Below are positions 27,334 to 35,557 of a stretch of 36,431 nt of DNA, in pieces. Each line of letters starts with the position of its first letter. The stretch's first letter is position 1. The DNA comes from Chitinophagaceae bacterium. GTDB lineage: Bacteria; Bacteroidota; Bacteroidia; Chitinophagales; Chitinophagaceae. The DNA lies in assembly GCA_023957125.1 (NCBI GenBank), contig JAMLHL010000036.1, forward strand, positions 1-36,431, in the 5' to 3' direction. The notes beneath the pieces are model-generated. The model had not been told where the DNA came from. It worked only from the letters and a program-made list of their open reading frames with translations, and searched no databases. Made by a program: the position numbers and the translations under genes.

Positions 27334-28326
27334 TCAGGCTTTGGATTTTCCGGTGATCCAATCCATGATCAAATTGGCTCTTGCCGCCGTTTTGCCTGTG
27401 CTGGGGCATTTGCCTTCGCCTCTCAGTTCCTTTACTATGGTCTCTATCAGGGGTTGCTGCACATGCGGTGGATTAGGAATATCGTATTCCGCCAAACCTT
27501 CCGGGGTTTCAACCGTTATTATACTGCTTCCAAAAAATGAAAACCCGATCTTCCCCGCAGAACCGATCAATTCCGACCGGTCAAGACGTTGTGATTCGTT
27601 TACTGTAAAACACCAGCTTCCTGTTCCCAACACTCCTGATTCAAATTCAAATTCGGCCATTACAATATCATCAGCCGGGTATAATCCCGCCTGGTTCCGC
27701 GAAATGCCCCTGGCTTGTTTTACCGGGCCCAAAGCATATTCCAGGAAGTCAAACTGGTGGGAAGCCAGGTCATGAAAATGCCCGCCGCCTGAGATTTCCG
27801 GATACACCCTCCACCTGGGTTGTGCCTGTTTGCCGGTTTCTTCCGGATAGGGCGGCCAATGCAGGGCGGTAATGATACAGCGGATATCGCCAATGGCATT
27901 ATCTTCAATTAATTCTTTAATCTTTAAAAAATAGGGTAGGGTACGCCGGTAGTAAGCCACAAAAAGCGGCACACCCGTTGCTTCACTTATCTTGTTCATC
28001 GCCTCACATTCGGCATAGGTTCTGGCCATAGGCTTTTCAACATAAACCGGCTTGCCGGCCCGCATACATTGTTCGGCATACTCCAGGTGCGCATCGGGAG
28101 GTGTGGCTATATAAATGGCATTTACAGAAGGATCAAGGATCAGGTCGTCAATATTGTTATACCATTTAGGAACTCCATGTCTTTGGGCATAGTCGGCAGC
28201 CTTCTCTATTTTCCGGGCCACAACGGCCACCAGCCCCGAATGATGTGCTTTGTTAATAGCCGGAGCGCCACTTTTACGTTCCGTTACGCTGCCGCAGCCG
28301 ATCATGCCCCATCTTATCTCATCCAT
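27334..28326 (-). CDS. Gfo/Idh/MocA-family NAD(P)-dependent oxidoreductase
   Basis: The 330-residue product, from an ATG just before the Rossmann strand (MDEIRWGMIGCGSV), has the nucleotide-binding GCGSV at 10-14. The sequence YIATPPDAH and the EKP motif (VEKPMA, E97-P99) follow. The C-terminal alpha/beta domain holds GGGHFHDLASHQFDFLEY, with D186 and H190 in the positions of catalytic residues. Such enzymes oxidise or reduce sugars, inositols and related polyols, or cleave glycosides by a redox route. There is no signal peptide, so it is cytoplasmic. It follows the isomerase-like gene by 57 bases on the same strand, likely as an operon, and converges on the glycosidase-like gene. The substrate is unknown. 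Confidence 0.9.
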   Translation of the reverse strand: MDEIRWGMIGCGSVTERKSGAPAINKAHHSGLVAVVARKIEKAADYAQRHGVPKWYNNIDDLILDPSVNAIYIATPPDAHLEYAEQCMRAGKPVYVEKPMARTYAECEAMNKISEATGVPLFVAYYRRTLPYFLKIKELIEDNAIGDIRCIITALHWPPYPEETGKQAQPRWRVYPEISGGGHFHDLASHQFDFLEYALGPVKQARGISRNQAGLYPADDIVMAEFEFESGVLGTGSWCFTVNESQRLDRSELIGSAGKIGFSFFGSSIITVETPEGLAEYDIPNPPHVQQPLIETIVKELRGEGKCPSTGKTAARANLIMDWITGKSKA

Positions 28327-28383
28327 ATAAAAAAGTGAAAGTTGAAAAAAGGGGTTTGATGGCAAAGATTCACCCCTGGAAAA

Positions 28384-29232
28384 TCATTTAAGTGATTTCA
28401 GATAAGCCAGACTTTGTGGTACCTGTTCCAGTGAACGGGATGATTCATCTTCTATAAAATAATGTTTCACGCCTAACTTTTTAGCCACCTTCATGATGGC
28501 CGCTATGCCTACATCCCCGCTACCAAGCACCACGTTGTTTTCTACATCGGTATGACCATCCTGTGTGTTCACGGTGCCGGGCTTACGGTCTTTCAGGTGC
28601 ATCAGGGGAAAGCGTTTGGGATATTTTTGAAGCAGGGCAACAGGGTCCTGTCCCGGGTGCCTGACCCAAAACACGTCCATCTCAAAATTGGCGTATCGCG
28701 GGTCCATGTTTTGAGCCATATAATCAAACAATGTTCCGCCTTCATAGGGCGTAAACTCGTAGCCGTGAGCATGATAACAAAGAGAGATCCCGTTTTCCTT
28801 CAGTAATTTTCCGGTGGTATTAAATACGGATACTGCTTTTTTCGCATCGTCTATAGAAAAGGCGCCTTCATGGGGTACCCAAGCTACCATTACATATTTT
28901 GCACCATAAGATTTTGCCAGATCAATGGTGGCTTGCGGGTTAGCGGATAATTCGTTGAAGTCTGCCCCTACGCATATCATTTTCAGGTTGTTTTTCTTCA
29001 ACAGGGCTTTAAATTCATCCATCTGTAAGCCATAGGTTGGACCACCTTCCACTTCCCGGATGCCCATTTTACTTATTTTTTCCAGCATTGCAGGCACGTT
29101 CCCGGGCAATTGATTCCGGAAGGAATACAACTGCAGCCCGATCTCCTGGGCAACAACGGGCAGGGTGATCATGATCCCTAAGGTCATCGTAATAAAAATC
29201 TTTCTCCCTGTGAAGAAAAGGCTACGATACAT
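28384..29232 (-). CDS. Exported sugar phosphate isomerase/epimerase-like TIM barrel
   Basis: The 282-residue protein has an N-terminal signal (about 1-29, ending LPVVAQ) and one AP-endonuclease-2/xylose-isomerase-type barrel. Likely metal ligands are E62 (REVEGG), H154 or H156 (CYHAHGYEF), D186 (NFEMDVFWV), H212 (LMHLKD) and E261 (FIEDES). This is the full ligand set for the family. It begins GLQLYSFRNQLP, the usual first strand. Bacteroidetes often pair such an exported barrel with Gfo/Idh/MocA enzymes, as here. It probably isomerises or epimerises a sugar or keto-sugar, but phosphate sugars are unlikely outside the cytoplasm, so the family name may mislead. The other gene of the pair lies 57 bases downstream. 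Confidence 0.87.
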   Translation of the reverse strand: MYRSLFFTGRKIFITMTLGIMITLPVVAQEIGLQLYSFRNQLPGNVPAMLEKISKMGIREVEGGPTYGLQMDEFKALLKKNNLKMICVGADFNELSANPQATIDLAKSYGAKYVMVAWVPHEGAFSIDDAKKAVSVFNTTGKLLKENGISLCYHAHGYEFTPYEGGTLFDYMAQNMDPRYANFEMDVFWVRHPGQDPVALLQKYPKRFPLMHLKDRKPGTVNTQDGHTDVENNVVLGSGDVGIAAIMKVAKKLGVKHYFIEDESSRSLEQVPQSLAYLKSLK

Positions 29233-29296
29233 AAAAACGAATTTTCAGTTTTAGTAAAGTATAAATATACAAAAGATTTACAGTCCGGAGGCAGGG

Positions 29297-29401
29297 ATCG
29301 GGTGCATTTATAATGGTCGCCGGTTGGTGGAGGTCAGCCGTGGGCGGTGGCTCCGCGGCCCACATGAAGCAAAGGGGACGACAATTATAAATATGCCCGA
29401 T
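29297..29401. repeat. Inverted-repeat hairpin element, second copy of the 23.8-kb family
   Basis: ATCGGG (29297-29302) and CCCGAT (29396-29401) start a 23-base inverted repeat with 19 matches, including ATTTATAAT and GTCG. The left end matches 19 of 21 bases of the left end of the element at 23795. The interior differs and holds a hairpin with arms GTGGGC (29340-29345) and GCCCAC (29358-29363). No ORF is inside. Confidence 0.75.
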
Positions 29402-29457
29402 GAATCAACTTTAAAATATAAATCCAATTCCCTGTGTTCTGCATACCATTTGATGAA

Positions 29458-29465
29458 TATATTTG
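29458..29465 (+). promoter_or_regulatory. Candidate -7 box for the PLP enzyme gene
   Basis: TATATTTG fits TAnnTTTG exactly and lies 15 bases before the ATG. No convincing TTTG is found at the right distance upstream, so support is partial. Confidence 0.35.
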
Positions 29466-29480
29466 TTTAATAAAAAGACC

Positions 29481-30605
29481 ATGGAACAGTCATTCCATCT
29501 TAAAAATGAATGGTACCGGGTTGAGGATATCAACACGATAGATTCTCCTGCATTAGTGCTGTATAAGGAAAGGATAAAAGACAATCTCCGGTTGATCAAA
29601 GACATGGTGGGCAATACGGAGAGGCTGCGGCCGCATGTTAAAACCAATAAGATGGCTGAGGTGTGCACCATGATGCTGAAGGCAGGCATCCAGCGGTTTA
29701 AATGTGCTACCATCGCGGAAGCGGAAATGCTGGCGATGATCCAGGCGCCTGATGTTTTGCTGGCCTATCAGCCTGTTGGTCCTAAGATAATGCGACTCAT
29801 CAATCTTGTCAAAGCTTATCCTACCGTTCAGTTTGCCTGCCTGGCCGACAATATAGCAAACGTTCAACAGATCAACGAGGCAGCCGAAGCGCAGCATACG
29901 ATCATCCCGGTTTTCATTGATCTGAACATCGGGATGAACCGAACCGGCATTGTGCCGGACAAAGCCATGCCTCTGGTGAAATATATCCAGTCGCTCAGCC
30001 ATATCCGCCTCAGGGGATTGCATGGCTACGACGGTCATATCCACGATTCGGATCTCACCATACGACAGCAAAAAAGTGATGAGGGATTCCGGCAGGTAGA
30101 AGCCTTGTATAAGCAGATTGAAAAAGAATTTGGATGGTCGCTGGAGATCGTCATGGGCGGTACGCCCACTTTTTCCACCCATTTGCACCGGCCAGGGGTT
30201 GTGTGTAGTCCCGGCACATTTATATTTTCCGACTGGGGATATAAAAATTCGATCCGTGAGCAGCATTTTGATCTCGCCGCGCTGGTGATAACCAGGGTGA
30301 TCTCTATGGTGGACAAACAAACTATTTGTGTTGATCTTGGTTATAAAGCGGTTGCTGCCGAAAATCCTTTGCCGCGCGTTCATTTCCTGAATGCGGCCGA
30401 TGCCGTGCCCTTTGCTCAAAGTGAGGAACACCTGGTATTGAAAGTGCCTGATGCGTCCCAATATCCCATCGGCACGGTATTGTACGGATCGCCGGTACAT
30501 ATCTGCCCCACGGTGGCGCTTTATGACAACGCCTATGTAATAAAAAACAGGAAAATCGTAGATCAGTGGGAAGTGACAGCCAGGAAACGGCGGATTAACT
30601 TTTGA
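29481..30605 (+). CDS. D-threonine aldolase/D-serine dehydratase-fold PLP enzyme
   Basis: The 374-residue protein has an alanine-racemase-type barrel with the PLP lysine K54 in RPHVKTNK and a C-terminal beta domain. Zinc ligands at the end read H340 and C342 (SPVHICPTV). Fungal and animal D-serine dehydratases use this HxC form, while classical D-threonine aldolases use HxD. Other blocks are HGYDGHIHD (181-189), VMGGTPTFSTH (224-234) and VDLGYKAVAAE. It probably cleaves or dehydrates a D-beta-hydroxy amino acid in the cytoplasm. The start is ATG at 29481; the frame extends six codons to a TTG, which is unlikely. It diverges from the isomerase pair, with a hairpin element between them. Confidence 0.87.
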   Translation: MEQSFHLKNEWYRVEDINTIDSPALVLYKERIKDNLRLIKDMVGNTERLRPHVKTNKMAEVCTMMLKAGIQRFKCATIAEAEMLAMIQAPDVLLAYQPVGPKIMRLINLVKAYPTVQFACLADNIANVQQINEAAEAQHTIIPVFIDLNIGMNRTGIVPDKAMPLVKYIQSLSHIRLRGLHGYDGHIHDSDLTIRQQKSDEGFRQVEALYKQIEKEFGWSLEIVMGGTPTFSTHLHRPGVVCSPGTFIFSDWGYKNSIREQHFDLAALVITRVISMVDKQTICVDLGYKAVAAENPLPRVHFLNAADAVPFAQSEEHLVLKVPDASQYPIGTVLYGSPVHICPTVALYDNAYVIKNRKIVDQWEVTARKRRINF

Positions 30606-30665
30606 TGGACATGATGTCAAAACCCGCTACCTGTGGTGTCTTTCACAACACATGTTATTCGCGCT

Positions 30666-30713
30666 ATGCGCGGCGTCTTCGCCGCGCATCCGTTTCTTGT
30701 AGCCTCCGGCTAC
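30666..30713. repeat. Two adjacent GC-rich hairpins
   Basis: ATGCGCGGCG (30666-30675), TCTT and CGCCGCGCAT (30680-30689) make a 10-bp stem. GTAGCC (30699-30704), TCC and GGCTAC (30708-30713) make a 6-bp stem with the same TCC loop as hairpins near 12-26 and 236-256. The first is 60 bases past the PLP-enzyme stop, so it may also act as a terminator, but it has no good T tract. Confidence 0.7.
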
Positions 30714-30865
30714 CAAAACGTTTACCTGTTCAATAAGAATCATTGAGCGTAATTCGCTCCGCCTGTTTGCATCCGGCGTCATTTACAACAAATCCATTTT
30801 TTTAGGCCTCATCTTCGAATTCAGGAAATAAAAACCAAAATCATCGTCTTCACGCTTTGCCCTGA

Positions 30866-30873
30866 TACCTTTG
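30866..30873 (+). promoter_or_regulatory. Candidate -7 box for the DUF2249-hemerythrin gene
   Basis: TACCTTTG matches the Bacteroidetes TAnnTTTG box exactly and lies about 60 bases before the ATG. No clear TTTG stands 19-21 bases upstream. The leader between contains no obvious regulator site. Confidence 0.45.
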
Positions 30874-30932
30874 CAGGAAGCCGCTGCCATTCGGTATATG
30901 CAATTTTATTATATCATCTGAATAAATCAATC

Positions 30933-32225
30933 ATGGCAAAATATCCGGAAAAAATATTAATCGCTACGCTGTTACCTCCGTCTATAAAACATAAAACGAT
31001 CTTTGATACTTTTGATCAGTTGGAAGAAGGAGAAAGTTTCATCCTGCGCAACGACCATGATCCTAAACCGTTGCATTATCAGTTGTCCGCAACCAAGGGC
31101 GATATTTTTACCTGGGACTATCTGCAACAGGGGCCGGATGTTTTTGAGATCAGGATCGGGAAGAAGACACCGGTTGAAAAAAATGAGGAAACGGAAGGTG
31201 GAGAAAAAGTGTTAGACGGAATTTGCCTGGATCCGGCGGTGAAATTCCAGACCATCATGAAAACCTTCAACGACCTGAAGGAAGGTGAAGGCTTTATTTT
31301 GAAAAATGATCACGATCCCAAACCCCTGTATTACCATTTGTCAGGAGAACATGGCGATATTTTTACCTGGGATTATTTGCAGGAAGGCCCGGAAGTTTTT
31401 AAAATCAGAATCGCAAAAAAGATCCTTACTCATCATGAATCCATAAAACATGATTTCACTGAAGGACCAAAGGAGTTTCACGATCATATTCTCTTCGATA
31501 AGAATACGCCTGAAACAGCCCGAACCATTGTAGCCAAAGATCATCGCAAAGCGAGGGTTTTCAGAAAACACGGCTTGGATTATGCCTGGAGGGGCGACAG
31601 GCCGCTTTCGGAAGTTTGTAAAGACAGCAGCATTACTGAATCTGTATTGAGAAAGGAACTGACAATGGCAGAAGAAGATTTTTCAGCAGCAGTTCCTTCC
31701 ATGGATTACTATCACTGGGATATGGCTTTCCTGGCCGACTATGTGCTGCAGACCCATCACCGGTATGTAAGAGATAACGCCCAAAGAATTTCGGAAATAG
31801 CCGAAGAGGTGGGCAGGAAACATGGCAAAGATTATCCCGAACTGGCTGAATTGGAAAAAAGTGTACCTCCGATGATAGATGACTTTATCCTGCATATGAG
31901 TAAGGAAGAAAACGTACTTTTTCCCGCCATCAAACACATGCTTGGTTTGTTGCAGAAAGAAGAAAAGCAAACGGGTCCCGGCGGCGATATTGCCAGGGGC
32001 ATTGCCAGGATGGAGGCCGAACACGATGAAACCAGGGCTTACCTCCAACGTTTCCGGGAAATAACCCACGGCTATCAACTCCCCGATGGCGCCTGCGAGG
32101 CCCACAAACAGTTATACCGCGATTTGCAATTATTCGAAAACGACACCTGGCTGCACGTGCATCTGGAAAATAATATTCTCTTTCCAAAAACGATTATTCT
32201 GGAAAGGAGGATTTCGGGAAAATAG
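30933..32225 (+). CDS. Tandem DUF2249, ScdA-N-like and hemerythrin domain protein
   Basis: The 430-residue cytoplasmic protein contains two DUF2249 domains (about 8-78 and 95-165). Each has NDHDPKPL (40-47 and 125-132) and GDIFTWDYLQ, showing an internal duplication. A segment resembling the ScdA/RIC N-terminal domain follows (about 192-250), but the usual double cysteine is replaced: the sequence reads DYAWRG at 216-221. A hemerythrin domain closes the protein (about 260-420), with H275/H276, H321, E325, H364, H408/H410 and E412 as likely di-iron ligands. ScdA/RIC proteins repair iron-sulfur clusters after nitric oxide or oxidative stress. Whether this protein keeps that role without the cysteines is open. 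It converges on the AsmA gene, 22 bases away. Confidence 0.88.
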   Translation: MAKYPEKILIATLLPPSIKHKTIFDTFDQLEEGESFILRNDHDPKPLHYQLSATKGDIFTWDYLQQGPDVFEIRIGKKTPVEKNEETEGGEKVLDGICLDPAVKFQTIMKTFNDLKEGEGFILKNDHDPKPLYYHLSGEHGDIFTWDYLQEGPEVFKIRIAKKILTHHESIKHDFTEGPKEFHDHILFDKNTPETARTIVAKDHRKARVFRKHGLDYAWRGDRPLSEVCKDSSITESVLRKELTMAEEDFSAAVPSMDYYHWDMAFLADYVLQTHHRYVRDNAQRISEIAEEVGRKHGKDYPELAELEKSVPPMIDDFILHMSKEENVLFPAIKHMLGLLQKEEKQTGPGGDIARGIARMEAEHDETRAYLQRFREITHGYQLPDGACEAHKQLYRDLQLFENDTWLHVHLENNILFPKTIILERRISGK

Positions 32226-32247
32226 CCGTTGCAACGACAACAACAGG

Positions 32248-35200
32248 TTATTCCCTGCGACCATTAAATTCGTCACCCTTTGAATGCTGCTCTTCCAATT
32301 CGCCTTCATCTTCTTCCACATCTTCTTTCTCCTGGAGGACTTTGCCGTCCTTGTCTCTTTGTAGTTTTACAACCGGGTCTTCGCTGGTTCCCCTAACGGT
32401 GAAGGGGATCCCAAATATTCCAAGTGGCGGAAGCCCGAGACGGCCTTTGATATTCAATTCGCCATCGAGGCTTACCTGGCCTTCGAAGCGCGGACGGAAA
32501 CCCATGATCCGCAGTTTGGTTCTTTCGAGGGTAATGATGTTGTTGTTGACGGTTGTTTTTAAATGGATGCCGGACAGTTCGGGGTCTTTCAGTTCATCCC
32601 GTTCGCTACTGCGGCTGACAGCATTCATCAGTTTGAATCCTTTCAATTTCACTTTTTTTAAATTAATGACACCACCGCCTTTAAGCGAAGGATAAACCGG
32701 CATCATATTCTGATCGAGTCGCCCGTTTAATGAATAGTTTAATCCTACCATACCCTGCACGCCGGATGCAGAGCTGACCATCTCCCTCAGCAGGGGAATT
32801 TCCCGGTAAGCTTTCTCTATGGAAAAGGAATCGGCTTTCACTTTAAAATCAAACCAGCCTTTGTGCGGAGTTACGCCTTCATAAGTGGCATCCATATTGA
32901 AGGGCGCGCCTGCTAACCTGAAGTTTGTATTCTGTAACTTCACTTTGCTGCTGTCCACCAATAATTGTCCATTGAAATTGTTTATTCTGACGCTGTTGTA
33001 ATCCGCTTCTTTAACCTTCGCCGTAAAAAGCAGTGAAATATCCCGGGGAACCAGGATGACACCCGTGCCCGATGAGTCGGTTCCGGCCCTGCTAAAGTCG
33101 TCTTCCGGACTTTCAAAGGCTGTAAACTCATCCAGGTTAATTTTGTCTGCAGCGAGCGATAATCTTCCTTTTAGTATTCCATTTTTCTGAAGCGCATAAC
33201 CAATCACATTGACGAGGTAACCGTTGACTACAAATTTCATATCGCCATAAGAAGATTCAAAACGATCGAAAATCATTTTTTCCCGCGCAAAACGGAAATT
33301 GCCGGTATGGATCGCGAGCGGTTTCGGAAACAGGTCCGAGCTCAGGTTAATATCCTTCAATTGCAGTGTTCCGGAATTGTTCAACAGATGGTATCTGCCT
33401 GCCATAGCATCGCTTTGTTTTCCTTTCAAAGCCAGGTCTGTTTTGATAAAGCCGGACGCATTGAAGCCGGAAATGCCAAAAACTTTATAGAGTTTTCCGA
33501 TGTCCAGCGTGCCTTTGGATACGATATCATAACTGATATTTTCCGGGTCATCAAGATTGGCTTTGAGCGTAAAGGGCTGCCCGGCAAACTCAAAACTAAC
33601 GGGTTGAATTTCCATCGTTGTACCCGACCATTTTCCATTACTGTTTTTGATATCGGCCTCTACTTTTATTTGCTCTATCGGGTCGGGATAATATTCAGTG
33701 AGAATTTTGCCATTAGACATGGAGAGGTTTGCGTTGGTGACGGGAAACATTTTATTAGCAACATCATACGTACCCGCCATCTTGATATCCACCGCCATAT
33801 TCCCCTCCACCTTCATATTTTCCAAAGGCACAAAACGGGCTATTTCACTCAGGTGGATGTCGCCTCTCAGGCTGGCATCTACATGCGGCACATCAGGATT
33901 TGTCAGTCTAAAATGACCCTCGAAAACATTTTTCAGTGCGGACAGATGCAGGCTATCTACGGACAAAATCGTATGCCTGTAATTATGGTCCGTGTTGGAA
34001 CCGTTGATATTAAACCGGATGTTTTGTATTGCTTCCGGAAGTCCGGCAAATTTCAAATACCCGTTTTGCACGCTTGAAGTCAGGGAGAAAGCAGGAATGC
34101 TGGTAAGCACCATCGTTCTCCGGATCCTTTTTGGATTCTGCTCTTTTTGGTATTTGCCTTTTGCCTTGAAATCAAGTTTGTATTGCCCTTTCATTTCCAC
34201 CGACCTCAAACCGATAGCCTGATTCAATTCGCTGAGGTCAAGGTCGGCTTTTGCGGTAGCTTCAATATAAGGATATTCCACACCCACCGACCGGGAACGG
34301 GCCCGGAAATACCCTTTCCCCAGGCTAAAATCCAGGGTATCTAATTTTACCAATAAACTGTCGGGATTCAGAGACGGGAGCCGGGATTCCAGATTCAATG
34401 CTAAATTTTGAATAGGTTGGGGAGAACCTTTATAAGCAATATATCCATCGTGAATATTCAGATTCAGCAGCAGGTCCGGCATCTGGTTGGTCAGCTTATC
34501 ATAAATACCCTTCAGTTCAATTTTAAAGACGGCCGGGCCTTTCAGTTTTGTATCTTCGATCCATTCGGTCATGTCGGGCGGAATGGCGGCAACAATGTTC
34601 TCCAACCTGGCTTTCCGCGATTCTGCTTTCAGATCCATCTTATAGCCATGCTGCAAAAAATCGAGGCTTCCGCTGAATTTTACCGGCAGGGTATTCACAC
34701 GAAGCCAGTTGTCTCCGAATACCAGGGAAAGGGAATTAGTATTGATGGCGGTTAATAATTTCGCGCGCAGCTTTTTATTATTCACGTATTGTTCTCCATC
34801 ATAATTCAGGCTGAACGAGTCAGCGCTAAGCCGGGTGGTGAGGTCAAAAACCTCTTTGGACAAATCGCCGGTCCCTTTATAACTCAGGTTTCGCGCGCTT
34901 ATCAAAATAGGAACAGAAAGATCGTGATATACGAGGTTTGTGTTTTTAATAACGATGTTTTCCAGTTGCAATCCTGTTTGTGAACCGGAAGTGTCGGCTT
35001 TTTCGCCGGAAGAACGGTAAATATCATAGTTCGGGTTTCCCCCCGCATCCACCCGGATATTGATATGCGCGTCCGATAAAAAAACCTGGTTGATCTTTAT
35101 GGAATTTGAAAATACGGATAACAGGTTCACGCCAAGCGACAGTTCTTTTGCACTGATTAAGGTGTCATTTTGAAAAGGCACGGCGCCGGTGATGCTGACG

Positions 35201-35421
35201 TCTTCCAATGTAAAGGTGAGTGAAGGGAAATGTTTAAAAAAAGTAAACCGGGTGTTCGTAAAATCCACCTTGCTTACTATGGACTGGTTAATCCAGCCTT
35301 TAACGGTGTTGGAAATGGTTTGGGGAAACAGGAAAGGCAAAATAAAAAGCAGTGCTAAAACTGCTCCTGTTGCTACGCCGGATATTTTAAGTGTTTTGAA
35401 AAGAATCCTTTTCCACTTCAT
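32248..35421 (-). CDS. AsmA-family envelope protein
   Basis: AsmA-like proteins are large, inner-membrane-anchored, beta-rich proteins linked to lipid transport to, or assembly of, the outer membrane. The 1057-residue product has one N-terminal membrane helix (about 13-33, VATGAVLALLFILPFLF). A long periplasmic body follows, with repeated beta segments such as FTLEDVSITG, LALNLESRLPSLNPDSL, ASGFIKTDLALKGKQ and GVVGLNYSLNGRL-like GMVGLNYSLNGRL. The AsmA C-terminal region ends with GRLGLPPLGIFGIPFTVRGTSEDP, in two pieces: GRLGLPPLGIFGIP and FTVRGTSEDP. A charged tail of about 35 residues rich in E and D follows, which may be disordered. It is monocistronic here, and the gene upstream ends 136 bases before it. 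Confidence 0.85.
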   Translation of the reverse strand: MKWKRILFKTLKISGVATGAVLALLFILPFLFPQTISNTVKGWINQSIVSKVDFTNTRFTFFKHFPSLTFTLEDVSITGAVPFQNDTLISAKELSLGVNLLSVFSNSIKINQVFLSDAHINIRVDAGGNPNYDIYRSSGEKADTSGSQTGLQLENIVIKNTNLVYHDLSVPILISARNLSYKGTGDLSKEVFDLTTRLSADSFSLNYDGEQYVNNKKLRAKLLTAINTNSLSLVFGDNWLRVNTLPVKFSGSLDFLQHGYKMDLKAESRKARLENIVAAIPPDMTEWIEDTKLKGPAVFKIELKGIYDKLTNQMPDLLLNLNIHDGYIAYKGSPQPIQNLALNLESRLPSLNPDSLLVKLDTLDFSLGKGYFRARSRSVGVEYPYIEATAKADLDLSELNQAIGLRSVEMKGQYKLDFKAKGKYQKEQNPKRIRRTMVLTSIPAFSLTSSVQNGYLKFAGLPEAIQNIRFNINGSNTDHNYRHTILSVDSLHLSALKNVFEGHFRLTNPDVPHVDASLRGDIHLSEIARFVPLENMKVEGNMAVDIKMAGTYDVANKMFPVTNANLSMSNGKILTEYYPDPIEQIKVEADIKNSNGKWSGTTMEIQPVSFEFAGQPFTLKANLDDPENISYDIVSKGTLDIGKLYKVFGISGFNASGFIKTDLALKGKQSDAMAGRYHLLNNSGTLQLKDINLSSDLFPKPLAIHTGNFRFAREKMIFDRFESSYGDMKFVVNGYLVNVIGYALQKNGILKGRLSLAADKINLDEFTAFESPEDDFSRAGTDSSGTGVILVPRDISLLFTAKVKEADYNSVRINNFNGQLLVDSSKVKLQNTNFRLAGAPFNMDATYEGVTPHKGWFDFKVKADSFSIEKAYREIPLLREMVSSASGVQGMVGLNYSLNGRLDQNMMPVYPSLKGGGVINLKKVKLKGFKLMNAVSRSSERDELKDPELSGIHLKTTVNNNIITLERTKLRIMGFRPRFEGQVSLDGELNIKGRLGLPPLGIFGIPFTVRGTSEDPVVKLQRDKDGKVLQEKEDVEEDEGELEEQHSKGDEFNGRRE

Positions 35422-35538
35422 TTTGCTTGTAATTAATTCGTGCGAAGTTACCTCTATTTGTTATCTGCTTCTTTAGGTCGGTTACTTCCCGATACGAATT
35501 TTGTTATTACTGATAAACAACGAGTTATGAATTCAAAG

Positions 35539-35557
35539 TTGTACAGGGGTTGTACAA
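35539..35557. promoter_or_regulatory. Inverted repeat between the AlbA_2 gene and the AsmA gene
   Basis: TTGTACA (35539-35545), GGGGT and TGTACAA (35551-35557) form a perfect 7-bp inverted repeat directly abutting the stop of the AlbA_2-type gene. No T run follows on the minus strand, so it could be a terminator stem or an operator for the AsmA gene 118 bases downstream. Confidence 0.4.

Larger units (their letters stand above)
30606..30932. other. Hairpin-rich gap upstream of the hemerythrin gene
   Basis: No gene is visible. The left half holds two adjacent GC-rich hairpins (30666-30713) and a weaker one, GAGCG and CGCTC, at 30745-30759. The right half holds the candidate promoter of the next gene and an AT-rich leader. 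Nothing else was recognised. Confidence 0.6.

Noticed and set aside
29553..30620. A 355-codon open frame on the minus strand opposite the PLP-enzyme gene
   Set aside because: It is an antisense shadow of a well-supported enzyme gene. Its translation has no domain logic and odd histidine and arginine-rich composition.
33307..34077. A 256-codon plus-strand frame inside the AsmA-family gene
   Set aside because: It overlaps a complete AsmA-type gene throughout and shows no motif or signal; treated as chance.
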